From: CAYVBN01 sp964538565
GTDB taxonomy: Bacteria; Pseudomonadota; Alphaproteobacteria; Rhizobiales; Xanthobacteraceae
Reading direction: 5' to 3'
Assembly: GCA_964538565.1 (NCBI GenBank)
Contig: CAZIGW010000292.1
Coordinates: forward strand, 1-12,282
Length of the DNA: 12,282 nucleotides
Shown here piece after piece: positions 7,402 to 12,282 of the stretch. The translations under genes were made by a program, and so were the position numbers. How positions within the stretch are numbered: position 1 is the first letter of the stretch; each line of letters opens with the position of its first letter. The notes below the pieces were generated by a model that was not told the DNA's origin, searched no databases, and was given only the letters and a program-made list of their open reading frames with translations.

Positions 7402-8375
7402 CGGCGCCGTTGGTCATCGCGGTCCCGGCGAAGGGGCGGCTGCAGGAAAACGCCGAGGCCTTTTTCGCCGAGGCGGGACTTGCGCTCATCAAGCCGCGCG
7501 GCGCGCGCGACTACCGCGGCACGGTCGCCGGGCTTGCCGGCGTCGAGGTCGCGTTTCTCTCCGCCTCGGAGATCACGCAGCAACTGGCGCAGGGCGCGGC
7601 GCATCTCGGCATCACCGGCGAGGACCTGGTGCGGGAGATGATCGCCGACGCGGACGAGCGCGTGGTGCTGCTCACCGGCCTCGGCTTCGGCTTCGCCAAC
7701 GTGGTGGTCGCGGTGCCGCAGGCGTGGATCGACGTGCGCAGCATGGCGGATCTCGACGACGTCGCGACCGCCTTCCGGCTCAAGCACGACCGCCGCATGC
7801 GGGTCGCGACCAAATACGAGAATCTCACGCGCGACTTCTTCGCGACGCATGGCATCGTCGACTATCGCATCGTCGAGAGCGCGGGCGCGACCGAAGGCGC
7901 GCCGGCCGCCGGCACCGCCGAGCTGATCGTCGACATCACGACGACCGGTGCGACGCTCGCCGCCAACGCCCTCAAGGTGCTCGACGACGGCACCATACTG
8001 CGTTCGCAGGCGAACCTCGTGGCCTCGCGGCACGCACCCTGGGGCAACGCCGAACGCGAGGCCGCACGCGTCATTCTCGACCGCATCGTCGCGCACACGC
8101 GCGCGCGCGCGTTTCGCGAGGTGCGCACGCGCTTTGCCGCCTGCAACGCCGCGCTGATCGCCGTCGCAAAGGAACGGTTCGGCATCGTGGCGCCCTACGG
8201 CGGACCGACCTCGTCCGGGATGCTGACGCTGCACTGTCCGCCAGCCGAGGTGCACGCGCTCGCAACGTTCCTGCGCGAGCACGGCGCCGACACGATCGCG
8301 GTGAGCGAGCTCGACTACGTGTTCACGCGCGAGAATCCGCTCTACGCCCGGCTCGAGGCCGGGCTCGCCTCCTAG
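7398..8375 (+). CDS. hisG: ATP phosphoribosyltransferase catalytic subunit
   Basis: The 325-residue enzyme joins ATP and PRPP to give phosphoribosyl-ATP, the committed step of histidine synthesis. VPAKGRLQ (9-16) is the conserved N-terminal loop. GITGEDLVRE (71-80) and TKYENLTRDFF (138-148) are core segments. VESAGATEGAPAAG (159-172) and DITTTGATL (179-187) line the active site, the latter being the PRPP-binding motif. At 325 residues it is longer than the short HisG_S proteins (about 210-230) that usually pair with HisZ; residues from about 235 form an extra C-terminal domain. The same length occurs in Bradyrhizobium-type HisG from memory, so this looks like a lineage trait and not a local fusion. 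The start overlaps the hisZ stop by 4 bp. The gene ends directly at a palindromic repeat. Confidence 0.97.
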   Translation: MTAPLVIAVPAKGRLQENAEAFFAEAGLALIKPRGARDYRGTVAGLAGVEVAFLSASEITQQLAQGAAHLGITGEDLVREMIADADERVVLLTGLGFGFANVVVAVPQAWIDVRSMADLDDVATAFRLKHDRRMRVATKYENLTRDFFATHGIVDYRIVESAGATEGAPAAGTAELIVDITTTGATLAANALKVLDDGTILRSQANLVASRHAPWGNAEREAARVILDRIVAHTRARAFREVRTRFAACNAALIAVAKERFGIVAPYGGPTSSGMLTLHCPPAEVHALATFLREHGADTIAVSELDYVFTRENPLYARLEAGLAS

Positions 8376-8421
8376 AGCGCGACCCGCAAAGGTGGAAACC
8401 TGTTTTGCGTGAGATCGCGCC
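8374..8421. repeat. Rhizobiales-type dispersed palindromic repeat, copy 1
   Basis: The unit starts AGAGCGCGACCCGCAAAG and ends GTTTTGCGTGAGATCGCGCC. The arms GCGCGA-CCCGCAAA and TTTTGCG-TGAGATCGCGC pair imperfectly around a GGTGGAAACC centre. It resembles the very common Rhizobiales intergenic element whose consensus I recall as AGAGCATGACCC...GTGGAAACCGG...GATCATGC. It begins inside the hisG stop codon and lies between convergent hisG and gtrA-like genes, where its hairpin could also serve as a transcript end. Confidence 0.7.
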
Positions 8422-8473
8422 GCAATCCTGTGAACGGCCCGCCGGCGGCGCAGAAATGCTCGGTCCGCGGGGA

Positions 8474-8950
8474 TCAGGGAACGTGCGCCCCGCCCGCCTC
8501 GTGCCGGCGCGGGCGGAAGACGACGAAATGCGAGAGAGTAAAATTGACCAGGAAGCTCACCCCGATCGCAAGCAGCTTGGCGAGCAGCACGTGCATGAAC
8601 ATGGCGGCCAGCACCAGCGTGGCCGTATTGGCGATCACGCCGGCAATTCCGGATCCCACGAAGGTCGCGTAGCCGCGCAACGTGAGCTGGCGTCCCGACT
8701 CTGCCGCGAACGTGGTGAAGGAGTTCATCACGTAGGAACCCGAGACGGCGACGAACCACGACAGGACGTTGGCGGGCACGAGCGGCAGCAGCCCGAGCGC
8801 CTGATACGCGGTCCAGAACACGAGGAAGTCGATGGCGGTGTTGACCACCCCGACGAGACCGAAACTGATCGCCTTGAGCACGACGGCACGCGCGTGCCAG
8901 GCGGTGGCGACGCGGGCGGCCAGCCTCTTGAACGGATTCCCCGTGCTCAT
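8474..8950 (-). CDS. GtrA-like membrane protein
   Basis: This is a 158-residue integral membrane protein with four hydrophobic segments at about 26-50, 55-77, 95-118 and 123-146, the standard GtrA topology and length. FGLVGVVNTAIDFLVF (30-45), SYVMNSFTTF (72-81) and VNFTLSHFVVFRPRR (135-149) are family landmarks: an N-terminal G-x-x-N-T and a C-terminal N-F-x-x-x-x-x-x-V-F. GtrA proteins are thought to help flip polyprenyl-phosphate-linked sugars across the inner membrane, as in O-antigen glucosylation or arabinogalactan synthesis. It is divergent from a GtrB-type glycosyltransferase 158 bp away, the classical partner, which supports that role. The ATG at 8950 fits the homology start. The exact substrate is unknown. 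Confidence 0.88.
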   Translation of the reverse strand: MSTGNPFKRLAARVATAWHARAVVLKAISFGLVGVVNTAIDFLVFWTAYQALGLLPLVPANVLSWFVAVSGSYVMNSFTTFAAESGRQLTLRGYATFVGSGIAGVIANTATLVLAAMFMHVLLAKLLAIGVSFLVNFTLSHFVVFRPRRHEAGGAHVP

Positions 8951-8981
8951 GCGGCACCGCTTAGCACGCCGGGGCCGCCGG

Positions 8982-9010
8982 GCGACAGGTTCTTTTGGCT
9001 AAGTTATAAT
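8982..9010 (+). promoter_or_regulatory. Sigma-70-type promoter for the glycosyltransferase gene
   Basis: GCGACA (8982-8987) is a four-of-six match to TTGACA, followed by exactly 17 bp and a perfect TATAAT (9005-9010). It lies in the divergent gap between the gtrA-like gene and the glycosyltransferase and would give a leader of about 90 nt. A perfect -10 stands out in this GC-rich sequence. TTATAA also reads on the other strand, so a shared divergent promoter is possible. Confidence 0.6.
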
Positions 9011-9108
9011 CCGCTCCCCTCGACGGCTGCGGCCGGCGGGGCCACATAGGACGCAACGGACCGGCGGACGGCGCGAAGGCGGTACGACAAGACAGCACGG
9101 CCGAGGAG

Positions 9109-10170
9109 ATGGGCACGACAGCAACGAATTGGGCCGGCAGTTCCGGCGCGCGCACCGGGACGGCGGGCGGTGCCGAGGCAGGCCTGTCGATCGTGGTGCC
9201 GGTGTTCAACGAAGCACCGGGCCTCGCCCGTCTGCACGACCGGCTCGCCGAGGTGGCGCGCGGATTGCGCGAGCAGCGCGGGCTCGCCTGCGAGATCGTC
9301 TACGTCGACGACGGCAGCCGCGACCAGACGCTTGCGGTCGCGCGCACGCTGACGGCGCAAGGCGTCGACCTGCAGATCGTGTCGCTGTCGCGCAACTTCG
9401 GCAAGGAAGCAGCGCTGCTCGCCGGCCTCGACCACGCCCGTTTCGGCGCCGTGCTGTTCATCGACGGCGACGGCCAGCATCCGCCGGCCCTGATCGACAC
9501 GCTCGTCGGCCATTGGCTCGATCACGGCTATGACGTCGTGTATACCGCCAAGGCGCACCGCGAGAACGAGCCGTTGCTTCGCCGGCTCGGCGTCAAGGCA
9601 TTCTACACGCTCATCAACTGGGGCGCGCGGCAGAAGATTCCCGAGGACGCCGGCGATTTCCGCCTGCTTTCCCCACGCGCAACCGCCGCGCTTCGCCAGC
9701 TGCCCGAGCGCAACCGCTTCTTCAAGGGGCTGGCGAGCTGGATCGGCTTCCGCCAGATCCGCGTCGACTACGAACCGGCCGAGCGCGCGCACGGCCGCAC
9801 CAGCTGGAGCTTCGGTTCGCTCATCGGCCTCTCGGTCGAGGGCCTGACCTCGTTCTCGGTCGCGCCGCTACGGGTCGCGAGCCTGCTCGGCCTGCTGCTC
9901 GCCGCGGGCGCGCTCGTGTTCGGCGCCTGGATGCTGATCGAGGCGTTCGTGTACGAGCACACCGTGCCCGGGTATCCCTCGCTTATCGTCGGCCTGATGG
10001 TGCTGGGCGGCGTGCAGCTTCTGGTGATCGGGATCATGGGCGAGTACATCGGCAAGATCCTCTCCGAGCTGAAGGCGCGGCCGGTCTATTTCGTGGCCGA
10101 GCACAGCCTGAAGCCGGCCGAGGGCAGCGACCAGACGGCCCTCCCGGCGGCCAGAACCGCGGCGGAATGA
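9109..10170 (+). CDS. Family 2 polyprenyl-phosphate glycosyltransferase (GtrB/DPM1-like)
   Basis: The 353-residue protein has a cytoplasmic GT-A catalytic domain followed by two membrane segments. VPVFNE (30-35) is the nucleotide-sugar start motif. DDGS (67-70) and DGDGQ (119-123) are the acidic nucleotide/metal sites. AGDFRLL (181-187) and RTSWSF (230-235) are typical of the DPM1/GtrB/ArnC group. Hydrophobic stretches at about 253-280 and 292-315 fit the two-helix C-terminal anchor. Such enzymes move a sugar from a nucleotide donor to undecaprenyl phosphate on the inner face of the membrane. The first 25 residues are variable, so the start is less certain; the ATG at 9109 has AGGAG immediately before it, unusually close. 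It follows a good promoter and is 22 bp from the deacetylase gene, which points to one operon. The sugar is not determined by sequence. Confidence 0.93.
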   Translation: MGTTATNWAGSSGARTGTAGGAEAGLSIVVPVFNEAPGLARLHDRLAEVARGLREQRGLACEIVYVDDGSRDQTLAVARTLTAQGVDLQIVSLSRNFGKEAALLAGLDHARFGAVLFIDGDGQHPPALIDTLVGHWLDHGYDVVYTAKAHRENEPLLRRLGVKAFYTLINWGARQKIPEDAGDFRLLSPRATAALRQLPERNRFFKGLASWIGFRQIRVDYEPAERAHGRTSWSFGSLIGLSVEGLTSFSVAPLRVASLLGLLLAAGALVFGAWMLIEAFVYEHTVPGYPSLIVGLMVLGGVQLLVIGIMGEYIGKILSELKARPVYFVAEHSLKPAEGSDQTALPAARTAAE

Positions 10171-10192
10171 GCGGCCGGTCCCGGAGCCGGGA

Positions 10193-11053
10193 GTGAGCGC
10201 AGGCCGCACAAGCGCAGCCGAACCCGCGCGGCGCATCTGGCTCTGTGCCGACGACTACGGCATCTCGCCGGCCGTGAGCGCGGCGATCCGCGACCTCGCA
10301 GAGCGCGGACGCCTGAACGCGACCTCCGTGATGGTGGTCGCGCCGAGCTTTTCGGCCGAGGAAGCCGCGGCGCTCAGGAGTCTCAAAGACAACGGGGCGC
10401 CGATCGCCATCGGCTTGCACCTGACCCTGACGGGACCGTTCCGGCCGCTCACCAGCGGTTTCCGGCCGCTGCGCTCGGGCGCCTTCCTGCCGCTCGGAGA
10501 AACCCTGCTGCGCGCGCTCGCCAGGCGCCTCGACACCGGGGCGATCGCCGCCGAAAGCGCCGCCCAGATCGCGGCCTTCGAGGCGGCGTTCGGACGGCCG
10601 CCCGATTTCGTCGACGGGCACCAGCACGTCCAGGTGTTTCCACAGTTCCGCGACGCCGTGCTCGGCCAGGTGAAGGCGCTGGCCCCCGGCGCCTGGCTGC
10701 GCCAGTGCGGCCGGACCGGCCCCCTCGCCGGCCGCTTCGCCGACCGCAAAGGGCTCCTGCTCGATCTCCTGAGCCCCACGTTCCGGCGGCGCGCCCACGC
10801 GCTCGGGTTGCGCACCAACCCGGCCTTCGCCGGAACGTACGACTTCCGCGCGCGTACCGCCTTCGCGGACCGGTTCGCGGCCTTCCTCGCCGGCCTTCCG
10901 GACGGCAGCGTCGTCATGTGCCATCCGGGCCGGGTCGACCCCGAGTTGCAGCGGCTCGATCCGCTGACCGACGCGCGCGAGGAGGAATATGCCTATTTTT
11001 CCGGCGATGAATTTCCGCGCACCCTGACCGCGCAGCGCGTCGCGCTCGCCTGA
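10193..11053 (+). CDS. ChbG/YdjC-family carbohydrate deacetylase (NaxD/HpnK-like)
   Basis: The 286-residue protein belongs to the YdjC superfamily of metal-dependent deacetylases, which remove acetyl groups from N-acetylated sugars. The metal-site pattern is intact: ADDYG (19-23, with D20 and D21), H76 in GLHLTLTG, and DGHQHVQVFP (141-150, with D141, H143 and H145). MCHPG near the C-terminus and REEEYAYF after it are also typical. A GTG start at 10193 is used: an ATG overlapping the upstream stop at 10167 leads quickly to a stop codon, and GGGAG precedes the GTG closely. It is 22 bp downstream of the glycosyltransferase. Characterised relatives include NaxD of Francisella (acts on undecaprenyl-phosphate-GalNAc) and HpnK (acts on GlcNAc-hopanoid). 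The neighbouring genes favour the NaxD-type role; this is inferred. Confidence 0.88.
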   Translation: MSAGRTSAAEPARRIWLCADDYGISPAVSAAIRDLAERGRLNATSVMVVAPSFSAEEAAALRSLKDNGAPIAIGLHLTLTGPFRPLTSGFRPLRSGAFLPLGETLLRALARRLDTGAIAAESAAQIAAFEAAFGRPPDFVDGHQHVQVFPQFRDAVLGQVKALAPGAWLRQCGRTGPLAGRFADRKGLLLDLLSPTFRRRAHALGLRTNPAFAGTYDFRARTAFADRFAAFLAGLPDGSVVMCHPGRVDPELQRLDPLTDAREEEYAYFSGDEFPRTLTAQRVALA

Positions 11054-11142
11054 GGAAAGGCCTCCGGATTTGCGCGACCTTTTGCCCCGCTTTTCGTCGA
11101 GACACCATTTCAACCCGGCAACCGGCTTCCCATATGACCGGC

Positions 11143-11175
11143 GCCGCCCGGAACCGGCTCGTGCGCCCGGGCGGC
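11143..11175 (+). other. Perfect 9-bp inverted repeat in the DUF2076 leader
   Basis: GCCGCCCGG (11143-11151) pairs perfectly with CCGGGCGGC (11167-11175) around a 15-nt loop. It ends 12 bp before the strong Shine-Dalgarno site at 11188. It could be the 3' end of the deacetylase transcript or a leader hairpin affecting the downstream gene. There is no T run, so intrinsic termination is not clear. Confidence 0.45.
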
Positions 11176-11197
11176 TGGCCCGCAGTTGGAGGATCCC

Positions 11198-11971
11198 ATG
11201 ACCCCGCAGGAACGTCAGCTCGTCGCCGAGTTGTTCGACCGCCTCGCCAGCCTCGAAGGAGAGCGGCGAGACCCTGACGCCGAGCGCGCCATCGCCGACG
11301 GGCTGGCGCGCGCGCCGAACGCCACTTACGCGCTGGTGCAGACGGTGCTCGTGCAGGACGAAGCGCTTAAGCGTGCCGACGGCCGCATCCGCGATCTCGA
11401 AGCGGCGCTGGGCGGCGGCGAACCGCCGCGCGAAGGCGGATTCCTCGACAACATGCGCAATGTCCTGTTCGGCCGCGAGGAGCCGCGCGGCTACGGACGC
11501 GACGCGCCGCGTGGCTCCGTCCCTTCCGTGCGGCCCGGCGACGCTCCGATGGGTGCGCCTGCCGGCTTCCGCACCGACATGCAGCCCCCGTCCGGCGCTC
11601 CGGTGCAGCAGGGCTCGCCCATGGGCGGCTTTCTCGGCACCGCGGCCGCGAGCGCGGCCGGCGTGATCGGCGGCGCAATGCTGCTTGATTCGATCCGCTC
11701 GATGTTCGGCGGGCGTCACGGCGCAGTGCCGGGCGCCTTCGATCCGGGCCTTTCGGGCGACCGTTCGCCGTGGGGCGGCAGCGGAGCCGACAGCGATCTC
11801 GCGCGCGAAGCCGGACTGAACGACATCGGCGGGACCCGCACGGCTGCGTTCGACGACGACGACGAGCGACAGACGGCCGGCCTGTTCGACAGCGACGACG
11901 ACAGCGGGGATTTCGATTCCGACGATTTCGATTCCGACGACTTCGATCCGGGCGACATCGACACCGCCTGA
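11198..11971 (+). CDS. DUF2076 protein with acidic repeat tail
   Basis: The 257-residue protein opens with MTPQERQLVAELFDRLASLE (1-20) and YALVQTVLVQDEALKRA (44-60), the signature of DUF2076, a family common in proteobacteria whose function I do not know. Residues 80-140 are rich in Gly, Pro and Arg. GGFLGTAAASAAGVIGGAMLLDSI (143-166) is a glycine/alanine-rich hydrophobic stretch typical of the family. The C-terminal 40 residues are strongly acidic, ending in repeated DFDSD units. No signal peptide is seen. The ATG at 11198 has an excellent ribosome site, GGAGG (11188-11192), 5 nt upstream; a TTG at 11186 in the same frame overlaps that site and is rejected. The gene appears to be its own unit, with a hairpin before and after it. 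Confidence 0.87.
   Translation: MTPQERQLVAELFDRLASLEGERRDPDAERAIADGLARAPNATYALVQTVLVQDEALKRADGRIRDLEAALGGGEPPREGGFLDNMRNVLFGREEPRGYGRDAPRGSVPSVRPGDAPMGAPAGFRTDMQPPSGAPVQQGSPMGGFLGTAAASAAGVIGGAMLLDSIRSMFGGRHGAVPGAFDPGLSGDRSPWGGSGADSDLAREAGLNDIGGTRTAAFDDDDERQTAGLFDSDDDSGDFDSDDFDSDDFDPGDIDTA
11909..11953 (+). repeat. 15-bp in-frame tandem repeat coding DFDSD
   Basis: GATTTCGATTCCGAC occurs twice without change (11909-11923 and 11924-11938), followed by a diverged third unit (11939-11953, encoding DFDPG). It encodes the acidic tail of the DUF2076 protein. The unit is a multiple of three, so copy-number change would leave the frame intact. Confidence 0.85.
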
Positions 11972-11990
11972 ACGCCGGCGCGGCGCGAAG

Positions 11991-12010
11991 CCCGCGCGCC
12001 AAAGCGCGGG
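11991..12010 (+). terminator. Hairpin after the DUF2076 gene
   Basis: CCCGCGC (11991-11997) pairs perfectly with GCGCGGG (12004-12010) across a 6-nt loop, 20 bp after the stop codon. What follows is ATACCCGCTCTCATTCC, which is only mildly T-rich, so this is a plausible but not classical intrinsic terminator. Confidence 0.55.
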
Positions 12011-12035
12011 ATACCCGCTCTCATTCCTTGACGTG

Positions 12036-12084
12036 GCGCATGATCTCTTCGGCGAACCGGCATCCAGGTCGCCGGATCACGCGC
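12036..12084. repeat. Rhizobiales-type dispersed palindromic repeat, copy 2
   Basis: GCGCATGATC (12036-12045) and GATCACGCGC (12075-12084) form imperfect terminal arms with one mismatch. The interior (CGAACCGGCATCCAGG) matches the recalled consensus AAACCGGTTTCCAC. It aligns with copy 1 at 8374-8421 in opposite orientation. The following 67 bp (12085-12151) hold no gene or clear element. Confidence 0.65.
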
Positions 12085-12151
12085 TTTCCGACCTTGATGG
12101 ACTCACGGCCGGGGCTCCCGGTTCTTGCATCGACGCGTTTTCATCGGACGC

Positions 12152-12157
12152 CCTAGA
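12152..12157. repeat. Candidate IS481 target duplication (CCTAGA)
   Basis: CCTAGA fits the NCTAGN target preferred by Bordetella IS481, which I recall is duplicated as 6 bp on insertion. It is followed at once by TGTGAGC, a typical IS481-like terminal start. The matching copy should lie beyond the right end of the element, outside the window. Confidence 0.5.
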
Positions 12158-12282
12158 TGTGAGCTTTCAATAGGTTGTCCATCCGGTCCGGACCGGGGAA
12201 GCTGAAGTTGCTGAAGCTTCACGCTTTTCTCGGAGGACCGGATGAACGTGCATAAGAATGCCCGCCTGACGCCGCGTGGTCG
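12158..12282 (+). mobile_element. IS481-family insertion sequence, left end (cut by the window)
   Basis: The element begins with TGTGAGCTTTCAATAGG, where the terminal TGT is characteristic of the IS481 family. An 84-bp leader precedes a transposase start. Inside the leader is a perfect 14-bp palindrome, CCGGTCCGGACCGG (12183-12196), and an inverted pair, GAAGCTGAAG and CTGAAGCTTC. The right end is not in the window, so completeness cannot be judged. Confidence 0.75.
12242..12282 (+). CDS. IS481-family transposase, first 13 codons
   Basis: Translation from the ATG at 12242 gives MNVHKNARLTPRG, which matches the conserved N-terminus of IS481 transposases (M-N-hydrophobic-HKNARLTP); this part begins the helix-turn-helix DNA-binding domain. 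A strong ribosome site, GGAGG (12232-12236), is 5 nt upstream. The DDE catalytic domain lies outside the window. The short length limits certainty, but the N-terminal match is distinctive. Confidence 0.8.
   Translation, partial: MNVHKNARLTPRG

Noticed and set aside
8374..8421. CRISPR-like or REP-array interpretation of the palindromic unit
   Set aside because: There is a single unit at this place with no spacers or tandem copies; it fits a dispersed intergenic repeat.
6833..9049. A 700-residue plus-strand frame crossing hisZ, hisG and the gtrA-like gene
   Set aside because: It overlaps three genes with strong motifs, has Arg/Pro/Ala bias and no domain; it is a shadow frame.

Overview
The window looks like chromosome of a high-GC alphaproteobacterium, most likely Hyphomicrobiales (Rhizobiales; Bradyrhizobium/Rhodopseudomonas-like relatives). 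Four things point there: a histidyl-tRNA synthetase of the divergent alphaproteobacterial type, a hisZ plus ~325-residue hisG pair, a DUF2076 protein, and two copies of a dispersed palindromic intergenic repeat that I recognise from Rhizobiales genomes. Most of the sequence is ordinary core or near-core content. I find no CRISPR array, no tRNA or rRNA gene, no prophage and no toxin-antitoxin pair.

Layout. (1) 1-531: the 3' part of a class I SAM-dependent methyltransferase, followed by a terminator-like hairpin. (2) 634-1977, minus strand: a PLP-dependent class III omega-aminotransferase of the beta-alanine:pyruvate type. (3) 1978-2549: a 572-bp divergent intergenic region with three 32-bp-period repeat units just upstream of the aminotransferase and an NtrC-like half site. 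(4) 2550-4385: a membrane-anchored TPR protein with a conserved N-terminal domain. (5) 4500-8375: hisS, hisZ and hisG in one direction, hisZ and hisG overlapping by 4 bp. HisZ is a paralogue of the HisS catalytic core and, with HisG, forms the first enzyme of histidine synthesis, so the cluster links histidine synthesis to histidine charging. (6) 8374-8421: a palindromic repeat between convergent genes. (7) 8474-11053: a GtrA-like membrane protein (minus strand), then, divergently, a GtrB/DPM1-type polyprenyl-phosphate glycosyltransferase and a ChbG/YdjC (NaxD/HpnK-like) deacetylase. These three fit a route that makes a lipid-linked N-acetyl sugar, deacetylates it and flips it for envelope decoration. 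(8) 11198-11971: a DUF2076 protein with an acidic tandem-repeat tail, then a hairpin and a second palindromic repeat. (9) 12158-12282: the left end of an IS481-family insertion sequence, whose transposase begins at 12242 and runs out of the window.

The most useful second looks are the envelope-sugar cassette, the phased repeats in front of the aminotransferase and the IS481 junction. No wholly new system is evident.
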